64,000 nucleotides of DNA from Drosophila persimilis. Its lineage: Eukaryota; Arthropoda; Insecta; Diptera; Drosophilidae. Within the stretch, counting starts at the first letter, position 1, and each line of letters begins with the position of its first letter. Position numbers and translations under genes: made by a program. The notes under the pieces were generated by a model. It did no database searches and was not told the origin of the DNA. It saw only the letters and a program-made list of their open reading frames with translations. The stretch is from positions 496,001 to 560,000 of the forward strand of contig NW_020825338.1 in NCBI RefSeq assembly GCF_003286085.1, in the 5' to 3' direction. This document shows, piece after piece, positions 20,150 through 31,428 of the stretch.

Positions 20150-20930
20150 CAACGACTAATATGTTAAACTAAAACAAAATCCATTTGTTATTGTTGAGAA
20201 AAGTAAGCCTATTCAAAGTTTCTGGCTTTAAGGAAGCTCGTCTTGAATTAGCAATCAATCCAACTTTGCTAAATATACGCTCGCTTTCAGTAGACGTTGT
20301 GGGAATACATAAATATTTTTTCGCCAGCGTTTGAAGTGCCACGTCGTTGTTAGCGTTCTGAAAACCGTATATTCATTAATATATCAAAATTAATAAAAGG
20401 CAGAATGCTACCAGAGGTAGTGGGTAGTTCACTCTCTTGCAGCGATGGATGCATGCGGGTGAGGTGATTTTGCAAATTTGTGGTGTTTCCACTGGTTTTG
20501 CAAACTTTACCGCATTTTCTGCATACCGCATTACCGCCATCGTTTGAATTGTCGAAAAACATCCACACCTTCGACTTTTTTGGGGTTCCCACGTTCTTGT
20601 TCTCCTCATTGGAGTCACTGCCGTGCCTAAAACACACTCAAGCTCTAATTGCATGTCTTTCAATTACGATATGTCAATTATACTTACGTTTTTTGACTAC
20701 AAATTTATCGATTCTTGCTTTTCAACAAAATCAAATCAACAGAATCATATTATTAAAATTTGTTTGCTTAATTTGATAAATGTACCCATCCAACGCAAAC
20801 CCAAAGTATGCTCACTTTTTCGATATATCGATACTAAGAAAAACACATCGATATTTTATCAAAACTTGAAAATATCGATATAATCGATACTGCTGCGATA
20901 TATTTGCAGCCAGTCGTCTACGAAGATCAT
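20150..20930 (-). mobile_element. hAT deletion derivative: BED finger joined to dimerisation tail
   Basis: On the minus strand a BED finger (KVWMFFDNSNDGGNAVCRKC ... NLQNHLTRMHP, 20,600-20,450) is followed within about 100 bp by the hAT C-terminal dimerisation motif (LAKKYLCIPTTSTESERIFS, then KVGLIANSRRAS, about 20,335-20,225). The whole catalytic core, normally about 400 residues, is missing. Several ATCGAT(A) motifs cluster at both sides. A non-autonomous internally deleted hAT is the best reading. Exact termini not found. Confidence 0.65.
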
Positions 20931-20996
20931 GAAACTATTGCGTTTCTTATTGGACATGGCTGGGGGCGTAGAAACACTTTTTCACATTTTGTTGTG

Positions 20997-21105
20997 CACT
21001 GGGGCGCCCAGGTATCTCCTTCTTGCTCTTGAGAGAGCCGGACAGTTGCAGATGAGATGTTCCAGGGTTTCGATAGGCCCAGGTTCATCGCATTTCGTAC
21101 GACTG
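20997..21105 (-). mobile_element. LOA LINE scrap (zinc-knuckle region)
   Basis: 109 bp closely matching 6,130-6,236 of the LOA element; the minus frame reads CDEPGPIETLEHLICNCPAL. Too short to say more. Confidence 0.8.
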
Positions 21106-21379
21106 CACACTGGGCGGAATTCCCAAATAAGTGGCATAAAGTCGAATAATGCAGATATCGAGCTGAAACTTGGTGTGTTTAATAAATATAGCACTCTTAA
21201 TATTTGAACAAAATTTTAAGTTCATCTGACCACGCCTACCGCAATAGCCCATATATGGCAACAAGGCGTATACGTGATCACAAAGGAAAGTCATGAGAGC
21301 TATAAAAAAGTACTAAAATTTTAAGGGAATTTATTATTCTGTTGTAATTTTGATGTAATAGTGGTAAATATAAAAATAT

Positions 21380-21853
21380 TGTTGAGACAACGAGCTTTTT
21401 CGCTGACTATGATTGTTCAATAATTTCACAAATTATTAATTTCCGAAAACGTTATAAATTTTATTATAGGTATTTTGTGTGTTGAGGGTGGCCGAAGATG
21501 CCAGAGCCTTTTACAATAGTATTAGAGTGACACACTTGGATGAGGCAAGCGAGCCGATCTCGAGCCAAAGTAATAGATTGGGGACAAAAGGGTCTGTTCT
21601 CCAACTATATCAAGCGGTAACTGCTAGAGCAGGCGCAGCTGCTGACGGCTTAGCGACGGCATAGGAAAGAAAAGATAACAAGAGCGAGCATAGATAAGAA
21701 TAGATGATTAAATGAGAGCATGTTGCTGAGCGAGCATAGATAAAGCTACGCTTACGTTACGTTAGTTTAGTATAATGACCAAATAGAAAAGAAAGTGAAT
21801 TGATAGGCAATAAAACAATGGTATAAAATTTACACTCGGGCTTCGCCCGAACA
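21380..21853 (-). repeat. BEL 3' LTR
   Basis: Identical by eye to 27,346-27,819 except one base (ctagagc here, ctcgagc there, near 21,630). The sense-strand start TGTTCGGGCGAAGCCCGAG forms a small hairpin. The gag-pol frame ends 24 bases inside this LTR. Confidence 0.95.
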
Positions 21854-24800
21854 TACTCCCCCCGTGGAAGGATCCATGCCTTTCACCTCATCTCGTAGAG
21901 GCAATAGACATAGTTTTGCAAGTGCTCTTCGGCTAACACCTGTAGCCATCCTGATCAAGGCGACTCGAGATACGCCATCAGCTCCTGGGATGAGCTCGAG
22001 GATTCTCGCTAGAGGCCACTTCAGAGGAGGGAAGTTCTCGTCCTTAACAAGAACGACATCATTGACGTGAAGCTCAGGATTCCGGGTGCGCCACTTCGTT
22101 CTTTCTTGAAGACTGGTTAAATACGATTGGCGCCAGCGAGACCAAAAGATTTGCTGAAGCTGTGTGACCTTCTGCCAACGGTCCAAGCGATCGACGTTTA
22201 AATGAACCAAGTCAGGCTCCAAGAAGGTTGTGATAGGGGCGCCAACTAGAAAATGGCTGGGCGTGAGTACATCGAGATCTGCAGGGTTCTCTGAAAGAGG
22301 AAACAATGGCCTTGAATTAATGATTGCACAGATATTGCACGCGAGAGTGCGCAGCTCATCAAATCCAAGAAGCGAGGATCCGAGGGCACGTCGAAGATGA
22401 TGCTTAGCAAGCTTGACTGACGCCTCCCACAATCCTCCAAAATGTGGCGATCTAGGAGGAATGAAACGCCAATCGATGCAATCGTTGAGAAAAGCTTGAT
22501 GCACGGCTTCTTGATGACTGTCGCTTAGGAATAGCGACTTAAGTTCCGCCAGTTCGTTCCGCGCTCCAACAAAATTTGTGGCATTATCTGACCAAATACG
22601 AATCGGTCTTCCACGGGTGCAAATGAAACGGCGAAGAGCAGAGAGGAACGCAGCTGTTGTAAGATCCTTCACAAGCTCGATGTGAACCGCCTTGGTGGAG
22701 AAGCATATAAAAATGCTCATGTAGCACTTTAGTGGGGGCCGGTTTCGAACTTCTGATTTATACAGGAACGGACCGCAATAGTCCACGCCGGTAACTAAAA
22801 ATGCACGAGATTCGCTGACTCTGTCCACCGGAAGATCTGCCATTATTTGCTCGAGAGTTCGAGGCTTCACTCTAAAGCATCTGACACACTTTTGGATTAC
22901 GTGTGCTACGGTCTTTCGGCCACCGATTGGCCAGTACGTTTGACGAATGATGGCTAATAGCGACTGGGGTCCAGCGTGAAGGTGCTTTTCGTGTAAGTGC
23001 CGTATCAGAGCAGAAGTGATGGAATGATTCTTGGGCAATATTATGGGATGCCGTGCTTCAAAGTCCAAGGTAGAGTTTTTAAGACGCCCTCCAACTCGAA
23101 GCAAACCGCAATCATCTAAAAATGGCGAAAGAGAGGCGATCGAGCTTGAAGCCTTGATGTCCTTTCGCGTTTCCAGGGCTCTTATTTCAGTGGATAGACG
23201 AGATTGTTGAGTAAGACGAATAAGCAGTTCGGTTCCCAAACGCAAGTCCTCCACAGTTATTCCAGACTTTCGTCGATGAATGAATTTGCATACATACGCA
23301 AAAATTCGTTGCATTTTGGGGAAGGAATTTACAAACTTTGATTCTTCCACCAAATATCTTGACGCGCAGTTTGTAATTAGTATGGTTTTTCGTGCCTCCA
23401 AAACCGGCTCTGGAAGAGCAGGTGTACTTGGCCATTGATCCTTACTGGCTGTCAAGTATGTAGGTCCATACTTCCAAAGATGAGAATTGATGAGCTCAGC
23501 TGGTAATGATCCTCGAGAAAGCATATCGGCAGGGTTTTGATCAGTTGGCACGTGCAGCCAAGACATTCCAGATGTGAGTTCCTGAATAACAGAAAGTCTA
23601 TTAGCGACAAATACATTGAAGTTGGATGGTTGATTCTTGATGCAAGCCAAAACGACTGTGGAGTCACACCAGCAATAATAAGAGCACTTGAAGTTCATCA
23701 AAGACACTTCATGCATAAGCTGAGCGAGTAGCGCTGCACCACATAATTCCAACTTGGGTATTGTGATAGTCTTCAGTGGCGCTACACGAGATCTGGAAGA
23801 TAGAAGATTTGCCTTGACTCCATTGTCGCCTTGCGAAACAGCGTAGATGCAAGCTCCATAAGCACTCATGCTGGCATCACAAAATCCATGCATTTCAAGG
23901 TTGCTGCTTCGAAGGAAAGATAGGCGCGGGAAAGAAATTTGTTGCATAGAGTCAAACTGCTGAATAAAGTTGATCCAAGTTGTGCGTAAGGAGACTGGCA
24001 GACTTTCATCCCAATGAAGCTTTTCTTTCCACAGCTGCTGTAGAAATATTTTTGCTTTAGTAATAACTGGCCCTATAAGTCCGAGTGGATCATAAAATCG
24101 TGCAATAGTTGACAATACAACTCGCTTAGTTGGTTTCGAAGGGACTTGATTGGGACAGAATGAAAATAATAGCTCATCCGAAGTGGGATTCCATGCTAAA
24201 CCTAGCGTCTTGGTTACATCGCTGCCATCAGTAAATTTAACAAATGTTTCCCTATCTTCATGGGGTGTTTGATCGAGTACATATGTATCGTTGGAACACC
24301 ATTTTCTGATCTTGAAATTTCCTTTGGCTAATAGTCCTGACACCTGGCGAATTATTTCCAGCACCTCATTTGTAGTATCTCCCCCCGTTAGCAAATCATC
24401 CACGTAAAAGTCCCGCAGCACAACTTCAGAGCCAATTGGATATGACGAACTCTCGTCTGCCGCTAGTTGGTGCATAGAACGGACGGCCAGAAATGCTGCT
24501 GGTTTCGTTCCATAGGTCACGGTATCCAGCTTGAATGTCCTTAGCTCCTCGAGGGGTGAGTCACGCCACAGTATGCACTGCAGAAAACTATCTTGGGGCG
24601 AGACACGGACGCATCTATACATTTTACAAATGTCACCAGTCAATGCTATACGAAAGGTACGAAATCGAAGAAGAGTCGTAACTAACTTTGGCTGAATTGT
24701 TGGGCCTGACATCAATATATCGTTGAGGGAATATCCTGTAGATGTACAAGCGGATCCGTCGAAAACTACTCGGAGTTTTGTGGTGGTTTTGTCTTCTCTT

Positions 24801-27088
24801 AAGACGCAGTGATGAGGAAGAAAAAATTTGCATTGTTTAAGTGCGTCACTTTTGACAGGGGACATGTGATTCAAATCGACGTATTCCTTTATAAATGCGG
24901 CGTATTGGGCCTTGAGAAGCGGTTTGCGAACCAACTTGCGCTCTAGATTGAGAAATCTGCGATAGGCTTGTTGATAAGAATCTCCAAGAAGACTGTCACT
25001 CAGCTTTAAAGGCAATTGAACGCAATATTCGCCACTTGGAAGCCGACCGCAATGTTTTTTGAAATGTTCCTCGCAAGCAATTTCCTCCTTTGTTGCTTCT
25101 GTAGCGGGACCGTGGCAGTTTTCCACTTCCCAGAACCTTCGCACTAGCTCATCCAAGCCAACGGTAGGCGTTTGACTCAATTCCGTCGAACTAGAGGCAG
25201 CTAGGAGCACTGAGCTGCGGGAGTACTGACCTCCACCTGTGACAACCCAGCCGAGACGGGTTTTTTGTATTATAGGAAGTCCCCTCTCCAATTTGATCTG
25301 TCCAACGCATAAAATGTCGTAAAATAAGCTGGCTCCAATAAGTACATCGATGCGCTGAGATTTGTTAAAGTGTGGGTCAGCAAGGCTGATATTGGATGGC
25401 ATTTCCCATTTGGATACATCAAATGAAGAAGCAGGCTGGTTTCCTGTAATACGTGGAGCAACGAGAGCTGTGAGACTCGTGAAGTAATCGGAAGTCCTGG
25501 ATTGAATGACCAAATTAACTGAACCTTCCGTGTGAAATGCAGAATCAGCGCCGATACCCGATACTGATACCGACCCTTTGGCTCGTTTCAGCTGAAGCCT
25601 CTGAGCAAAGCGAGAGGTTATTAAATTAATCTGAGAGCCTGAATCCAGAAGAGCCCGGCAAGGAAGAAGATCACCAACTCGACTCTTTATCATAATGACT
25701 GTCGTGGCTAGAAGCACTACGTCTGAGCTAAGATTCTGAGCAGGAGGCGAGCATGGTGATGAAGCGGCAACAAGAGAACTTGAAAGATTGGGGCCTGGGC
25801 ATAAGTCTGTCTGAATAGGAGACGTAGTAGCGTTTGCAGGTTCCGTGTTAACTGACGTAGGCAGCGGATTGTTGATATGTAAAAGGGTATGATGCTTTTC
25901 ACCGCATGTGCGACAAGAGCCTGAACTGCAGGAGGTATTCCGATGTCCCTTCTTCAAACAGTTGAAGCAAACTCTAAGCTTCCTTGCCTCTCTAAGACGC
26001 AAAGATGGCGAAAGGTTTCCAAAGCGAGTGCAGCTGTAAATGTTATGCCCTTTATTATCACAGAACACGCATTCCAATACGATTGTATTTGTAGCAACAA
26101 GACTGTGTTTTGAATGAGTGATTCGTTTATGTTTTCCAACCTGACTGCTATGGATTTGAATCAACATAGCTTGATCCATGGTCTCCATGGCTTGACATCT
26201 CCTCTCCAAAAAAGCCGAAAAATGGTCCCATGTTGGTATGACGTTAGGGGGCGACAGCTCCTCCCATTTGGTCCTGGTATCAGAGTCGAGATACTTGTAT
26301 GTGGAGTGAACGATGATGCATCCAGCTATTTCCTCCATGGTACCCATCGATCTAAGCGCTCTCATGTGAGAATGAAGCTTGTCCGATAAAGTACGTAGCT
26401 TTGTAGTTGACCCATCTTCAACCTTCTCATGCCTCAGAATCTCAGCGACGTGTGCCTGAAAGATTAAACGTTTATTATTGAAACGATTGTTTAAAATGTC
26501 CAATGCAATATCATAATTGCTCTCCGATACTTCCAAAGAGCGAACAGCCTCCAGGGCAGGTCCATCCAAACATGAGCGCAGGTGCTGGAACTTCTCAATC
26601 TTTGATAGAAAGGGCTCCTGATCTATTACTGTGCTAAACATCGAGTAAAAGTCTGCCCACTCAGTATAACCTCCACGGAAAGTGGGAAGTTTAATGTCAG
26701 GAATATGATATCGTGACCGTACATTTCCGGAGGCAGTAACGTTGAGCTCGGGTCGTATCGTTGAGTGATGCGGCATGTTCTGGGTAGTCCTGCGGAGTGC
26801 TGAGCGAATACGAACTTCGATTTCCATCGCCAAATCCTCAAAATTGTTGCTTAAGTCGCTGCCAATTTCGCTTACATCAAGCTCTTCTAAATTAGAATGA
26901 GTAACATTAAATGAGTCGGATATTTTTTCCAAGAATTTTAAATGAACACTTAGCGCATCTTCACTGATTGGGTTGTTTTCATCATTCAATATCGTCTCTC
27001 GAAGTGAAACGGCTTTGTTGTATATTGAGAGTGCCTTTAGTTTGTAAAAAGACACCCTGTTTTCCGGCACGTCATTAGACTCATCCAT
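21830..27088 (-). CDS. BEL/Pao Gag-Pol polyprotein, intact
   Basis: Single uninterrupted frame. The frame is open from 27,223, but I place the start at ATG 27,088 (MDESNDVPENR): the preceding 45 codons look like leader sequence, and Gag helices begin here. In the longer numbering: Gag with two C-x2-C-x4-H-x4-C knuckles (CVFCDNKGHNIYSC, CFNCLKKGHRNTSC, about 383-435); aspartic protease with LLDSGSQINL (about 520); reverse transcriptase with DFYVDD (about 940); RNase H beginning GFCDASMSAYGACIY; integrase with catalytic residues in GVDYCGPF, SDNATNF and GGLWEASVK (about 1484, 1545, 1597); and a C-terminal DUF5641-type domain. No envelope gene. Intact coding sequence and near-identical LTRs suggest recent activity. 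Confidence 0.92.
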   Translation of the reverse strand: MDESNDVPENRVSFYKLKALSIYNKAVSLRETILNDENNPISEDALSVHLKFLEKISDSFNVTHSNLEELDVSEIGSDLSNNFEDLAMEIEVRIRSALRRTTQNMPHHSTIRPELNVTASGNVRSRYHIPDIKLPTFRGGYTEWADFYSMFSTVIDQEPFLSKIEKFQHLRSCLDGPALEAVRSLEVSESNYDIALDILNNRFNNKRLIFQAHVAEILRHEKVEDGSTTKLRTLSDKLHSHMRALRSMGTMEEIAGCIIVHSTYKYLDSDTRTKWEELSPPNVIPTWDHFSAFLERRCQAMETMDQAMLIQIHSSQVGKHKRITHSKHSLVATNTIVLECVFCDNKGHNIYSCTRFGNLSPSLRLREARKLRVCFNCLKKGHRNTSCSSGSCRTCGEKHHTLLHINNPLPTSVNTEPANATTSPIQTDLCPGPNLSSSLVAASSPCSPPAQNLSSDVVLLATTVIMIKSRVGDLLPCRALLDSGSQINLITSRFAQRLQLKRAKGSVSVSGIGADSAFHTEGSVNLVIQSRTSDYFTSLTALVAPRITGNQPASSFDVSKWEMPSNISLADPHFNKSQRIDVLIGASLFYDILCVGQIKLERGLPIIQKTRLGWVVTGGGQYSRSSVLLAASSSTELSQTPTVGLDELVRRFWEVENCHGPATEATKEEIACEEHFKKHCGRLPSGEYCVQLPLKLSDSLLGDSYQQAYRRFLNLERKLVRKPLLKAQYAAFIKEYVDLNHMSPVKSDALKQCKFFLPHHCVLREDKTTTKLRVVFDGSACTSTGYSLNDILMSGPTIQPKLVTTLLRFRTFRIALTGDICKMYRCVRVSPQDSFLQCILWRDSPLEELRTFKLDTVTYGTKPAAFLAVRSMHQLAADESSSYPIGSEVVLRDFYVDDLLTGGDTTNEVLEIIRQVSGLLAKGNFKIRKWCSNDTYVLDQTPHEDRETFVKFTDGSDVTKTLGLAWNPTSDELLFSFCPNQVPSKPTKRVVLSTIARFYDPLGLIGPVITKAKIFLQQLWKEKLHWDESLPVSLRTTWINFIQQFDSMQQISFPRLSFLRSSNLEMHGFCDASMSAYGACIYAVSQGDNGVKANLLSSRSRVAPLKTITIPKLELCGAALLAQLMHEVSLMNFKCSYYCWCDSTVVLACIKNQPSNFNVFVANRLSVIQELTSGMSWLHVPTDQNPADMLSRGSLPAELINSHLWKYGPTYLTASKDQWPSTPALPEPVLEARKTILITNCASRYLVEESKFVNSFPKMQRIFAYVCKFIHRRKSGITVEDLRLGTELLIRLTQQSRLSTEIRALETRKDIKASSSIASLSPFLDDCGLLRVGGRLKNSTLDFEARHPIILPKNHSITSALIRHLHEKHLHAGPQSLLAIIRQTYWPIGGRKTVAHVIQKCVRCFRVKPRTLEQIMADLPVDRVSESRAFLVTGVDYCGPFLYKSEVRNRPPLKCYMSIFICFSTKAVHIELVKDLTTAAFLSALRRFICTRGRPIRIWSDNATNFVGARNELAELKSLFLSDSHQEAVHQAFLNDCIDWRFIPPRSPHFGGLWEASVKLAKHHLRRALGSSLLGFDELRTLACNICAIINSRPLFPLSENPADLDVLTPSHFLVGAPITTFLEPDLVHLNVDRLDRWQKVTQLQQIFWSRWRQSYLTSLQERTKWRTRNPELHVNDVVLVKDENFPPLKWPLARILELIPGADGVSRVALIRMATGVSRRALAKLCLLPLRDEVKGMDPSTGGVCSGEARV
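21854..21866 (-). promoter_or_regulatory. BEL polypurine tract
   Basis: GGGGGGAGTA directly upstream of the 3' LTR on the sense strand, inside the polyprotein frame. Confidence 0.6.
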
Positions 27089-27325
27089 TTTCGACAGGCA
27101 GCAGCGAGCAAAGCACAAAGAAGAATCGAAGAACCAACCGTTTGATTTTTTTTGGTATGCAAGCGCAAGTGCAGCGAACCCGAAGCCGCTTATGCACGTA
27201 GCTGTATTAGTGCTTGTAAGCAAGCGCGCGACGAAATGGGAACTAACCGCTTCGCGTTCGAACAGTTATGTTTAGCGGATAATTTTCACTGTTTATAATT
27301 GTTTATTTCCAAATTGTTACTGACG

Positions 27326-27343
27326 ATCACGTCGGGGTCACCA
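27326..27343 (-). promoter_or_regulatory. BEL primer-binding site
   Basis: TGGTGACCCCGACGTGAT on the minus strand, starting two bases after the 5' LTR. It begins TGG, as expected for pairing to a tRNA CCA end. I did not identify the tRNA. Confidence 0.6.
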
Positions 27344-27345
27344 AA

Positions 27346-27819
27346 TGTTGAGACAACGAGCTTTTTCGCTGACTATGATTGTTCAATAATTTCACAAATT
27401 ATTAATTTCCGAAAACGTTATAAATTTTATTATAGGTATTTTGTGTGTTGAGGGTGGCCGAAGATGCCAGAGCCTTTTACAATAGTATTAGAGTGACACA
27501 CTTGGATGAGGCAAGCGAGCCGATCTCGAGCCAAAGTAATAGATTGGGGACAAAAGGGTCTGTTCTCCAACTATATCAAGCGGTAACTGCTCGAGCAGGC
27601 GCAGCTGCTGACGGCTTAGCGACGGCATAGGAAAGAAAAGATAACAAGAGCGAGCATAGATAAGAATAGATGATTAAATGAGAGCATGTTGCTGAGCGAG
27701 CATAGATAAAGCTACGCTTACGTTACGTTAGTTTAGTATAATGACCAAATAGAAAAGAAAGTGAATTGATAGGCAATAAAACAATGGTATAAAATTTACA
27801 CTCGGGCTTCGCCCGAACA
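27346..27819 (-). repeat. BEL 5' LTR
   Basis: 474 bp; partner of 21,380-21,853. Followed downstream on the minus strand by TTTGGTGACCCC. Confidence 0.95.
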
Positions 27820-27914
27820 AATATAAAACAAATTTTTTGATAAACAATTCTTATTATGGTCAAATTCTTATTCTACTATTTAACTATTTCTAAGAATTGA
27901 TATTAAATTATCAT

Positions 27915-30463
27915 TTAGTTGTTTTGCACAGATAATTCAAACGAATATGGATTTATATCCTCTAATTCCGACTCATTCGAGTCATAATCGAAACTGTAGT
28001 CAATAGCTAAAGGCTGAATATTTTTTGGAAAATTCCAATGGGGTGTTTCTAAAAGCTCAATGACATCTCGCGGAAGGGGTTGTTTTTTATGTCGAGCTGC
28101 CCTCTTCTTAATGGATATTCTTGAGAAGAGGGGATCTGAAGAGTCCATAGATCTTTGGACTTTGGAATATATCCATCATATTATTTACCCGCGAATTGTG
28201 TCGAGCGTGCATTAGCCGGTCACGCTTGTAAAATTTTTTTTTTGCTTCAGACGCATTTTCTCCAAGACAGCCTACCGGCATCACAGATGCAGTTATTATT
28301 TGTGATCCATGAACTAAAATTTTATGGAGAGTTGGTGACATAGGATACCAAGAGTAATGCAACATGTATGATCTAATGATTTTATCTGAGAAATTTTGAA
28401 GTTTTAAAGCGTCGATTGCAAATTCGCAGTTAATAGCTATTAAAATAGTATGCAGACTCTCAAGTAACTCCAAATCGAGTTCTAAAATTGATGCGAATAA
28501 TTTCGTATTTGAAAAAGCTTTTCTCGCAGTGTTGCCATCGTTCGAGTTTCCGCTTCCATTCTGTTTTGGCTTATCCACATGCAATCCCATTTCTTGCCAC
28601 AATCTTCTTTGTATATGTTTTTTTTTTTTGGCAATCATCTCCAATTTGTCATTTTCGTTTCTTACTTTCCATTTTTTAAACCCCATTCTATATGATATTT
28701 TAAGCAGCAATTCAAAAATGCGTATCCAAGCATGAAGTGGACTTATCCCATAATGAAGATGCCGAGGATTTGGCTTAAAGGAATTTGTATCATAAGTTTC
28801 TATAAATTGTTTTGGGCCTGCACCACATATTGAACACAATTGGCAAGATTTTGTACCCGTTAAAACGTTTAAAACTTTCCCATCTATAAGAGTCATCTGA
28901 AGGTCGTATGAGACAGTGATCTTCTTTTCATTTGAAATTGTTACTACTCAAGGAGTCAAGCTTTTCATTTGTGTGTCCAAATCGTTTTTTTCTGCAAGAA
29001 TATGATCTTTTGTTTCTTTGGCGAATTCCATTTTGAGTGGTCGGCAAAATCTTACAGACTGCGGAGTTCTATTATTCCAAAAAATTGTTCCTGCTTCATC
29101 GATAAGCTTCAGAGGTATAAGGGTAGTAACAAACAAAGATTGATCAAAAGCATCCGGTTCCTTCGTTTCAAATCTTTTTTTATACATACTTTGCCCAGTT
29201 GATCCATCGTATCCGTAACTCGCAATTAATGTAATACTAGAAACGTTTTCAAAGTTAGCGAATAACTCTTACTGTAACAATATTATGCGGCTGGCAGTGT
29301 GGTTTAACAAATGTTGCAAGGCAACTTTTGCCATAGTTTCTGTAGCAGTTATTCCCGCAGGTCTCAATTGCAATTTGGCTTCCTGGACATTTTGGTAGCT
29401 TGGGTATATGTCACAATTATGCTGTTTGCTTATTTGACGAATTTCATTATATAATCGTTTGCTTAAAGAATTTTCCAGCAAGAATTCCAAAGCATCATTT
29501 GTTGTTAAAGGTATTGGTTCTACAATATCGAGCTTTCTTTTAGCTTCAGTAGCTTCGCTTTCAGAAGTGCTAACATTAAAAATGCAGTATCATTTGCATA
29601 TGATTTCCTGGCTGACATTGTTGCTGCATGAATTAAAAGACTGGTATCGTTTTTATTACTGATTGCTACATCGGCAGCTAGTTTTCGTTTTAGACGGGGC
29701 CCTGCTTCATCATAAGTTAGCCTTGGTCTACCCAATTGAAGACTGTACGTCTCTTCTTTATTTTCCAAAACAATTTTTAAGCGCATTGATAGCCACTGTG
29801 AATGTTTTTTTCCAAATGTGAGCATATTTCGGTTGCACTTTTGCAGATTCGAAGAAATATAAATTGCAAGGCTTTTAAATTTCTTGTTAATTTCACTAAT
29901 GTTTTCATTGGTTAGTGAACATTCCGTCAATTGGCCAACTATCCAGTTTGCAAGGGCGGTAGTTGCGGCCGTTGTCGATCCATACGTCCAGCAGCGTTGC
30001 ATGACAGAACTCAAGCTGATCTAAAAGTTCAAAGTACCGCAAGAGCCGCAAAAAGCCGCAAACCGGATTATTACTTATTTTTAATACACACTTTCTACCT
30101 TATTTTAACATACATTACATAACGCACAAACACGCAGAAAGTTAGTTCTTATTCCACACAAGACGAACACATTGGTTTGGTTTTCTTTTTTTTTTTTACA
30201 ATACAAAACAATTAACATATACGTATAACATATAACACATTTTAACACAAAATGTTTTTGTTATTCATAACAAAAAAGCTCCTTACTTTATTATTTATTT
30301 CATCCTTTTTCTCCGTGCTTATATTGTATGCCTTCAGTTCTTCAAAAATCCAACTCGAAAGTGCTGCGGCGCTTCGATTATTCTCAATGTAAATACTGAG
30401 CAGCTTTTCATAAGTGAACTCCGCCTCACCTACAAATAAATTAAAATGCGCACACCGGCGCAA
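27915..30463 (-). pseudogene. Transib/RAG1-family transposase, broken
   Basis: Segments in order on the minus strand: an N-terminal piece (30,463-30,242); a second N-terminal segment with GRPRLTYDEAGPRLKRKL (30,014-29,520); a shifted piece with AGITATETMAKVALQHLL (29,490-29,272); after a TAA at 29,269, SYGYDGSTGQSMYKKRF with the first catalytic Asp and RTPQSVRFCRPLKMEF; after a TGA at 28,948, LIDGKVLNVLTGTKSCQLCS with the second Asp and a CxxC; then GNSNDGNTARKAF, LHKILVHGSQI and CLGENASEAKKKFYKR with the candidate catalytic Glu. This order parallels the RAG1 core, whose relation to Transib is established. At least two stops and one or more frameshifts make it inactive. Confidence 0.75.
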
Positions 30464-30939
30464 ATTGGCGCAAAAACGAGTTTTAGGATTATTTTATACA
30501 CAATTTGCACTACAATATTACATAATTACTTTCTCGCACAATTGCTCACAAAATTAGTTATTGACCATAAGAGACGGGCACATTGGTTAAGTATTCTCTA
30601 CCTTTGGACGACACAAATTAATACACACAAAAACATAGGCACAAAATACCCTGGCCTTTCTTTTCCATTACTTTGATTTCAGTTTTTGAACTTAGTTTCA
30701 ATTTGGTAAGCTCTCAAAGTAAACAAACAGTTTCCCGCGTTTTTTACTATCGATTGTAGCTTATCAAACAGCTGACTTTAAAACGCTGCAAAAAGGCCAG
30801 GGATGCATTAAAACAAAAAAGATTTTTGATTTTTGTTAAATTAATGTATATACTAATTAAATGTTAAAATAAAATTAAGTTTCATTGACATGCATTTTTT
30901 CGAATTAACGTCGAAAGATGGGGTCGCTGGCCCACAGTG

Positions 30940-31428
30940 CACTGGCAGATTTCGCAAAAACAAGCAGTTCAGAGACAGCACTAGCAGTGCCAACTTGACT
31001 ACAAAAAAATACCAAATGACATACATTTTTTCAAATCATTGCCGTTGCTACAAAGTAGGTATTTCAAAGGGTTTTCCACATTCAAACTAAGCAAACAGTG
31101 CAGGAATGTCATTATTGTGTACAAATATTCAGTCATCATTTAAGCAGCACTGAAGCAGATTCAGATTCGGAGCTAAAAATTTTAAAACAATTTCGAAATT
31201 TCCGAATATTGTATTCCAACGTAGTTTAATAGCGGGCAGTGAAGGAAGTGTTATAGTGTAAACAAGCATAGAACTTAATAGAACCCATTTCCCACAAGTT
31301 GGCAGGCCGCAACAATTATTTGTTGGTTTTTTTGTTGCGGTTTTCCTTTTAGTTTTTCTAGAAACGCCGAAAAAATCAACAATAAACAAAAATAAATTTC
31401 AGTTAACAATCGAGTGCAACGGAAAGCC
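30940..31428 (+). other. 5' flank of the HERC4-like pseudogene
   Basis: AT-rich sequence without open frames. A polypyrimidine-poor AATTTCAG ends at 31,402, shortly before the ATG, and may be a splice acceptor of a 5' UTR intron. No TATA box seen. Confidence 0.4.

Larger units (their letters stand above)
21380..27819 (-). mobile_element. Young BEL/Pao retrotransposon, complete
   Basis: 6,440 bp flanked by AATAT at 21,375-21,379 and 27,820-27,824. Two 474-bp LTRs (TGTTCGGGC ... CTCAACA on the sense strand), a primer-binding-site-like sequence, a polypurine tract and one long open frame. By eye the LTRs differ at one base. It was inserted into the 3' region of the Transib element. Confidence 0.95.
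21106..30939 (-). mobile_element. Transib element, split by a BEL element
   Basis: Left end CACACTGGGCGG (21,106) and right end, read inward, CACTGTGGGCC (30,939) are short inverted termini that match at 8 of the first 10 bases, in the CAC-type form of Transib ends and V(D)J signal heptamers. Flanking pentamers are gactg and cactg, so a 5-bp duplication is possible with one change. Without the BEL insertion the element is about 3.4 kb, a normal Transib size. It encodes a broken RAG1-like transposase (27,915-30,463). Confidence 0.65.

Noticed and set aside
21479..21664. 61-codon frame repeated at 27,445-27,630
   Set aside because: Identical because it lies in the two BEL LTRs; on the antisense strand of the element.
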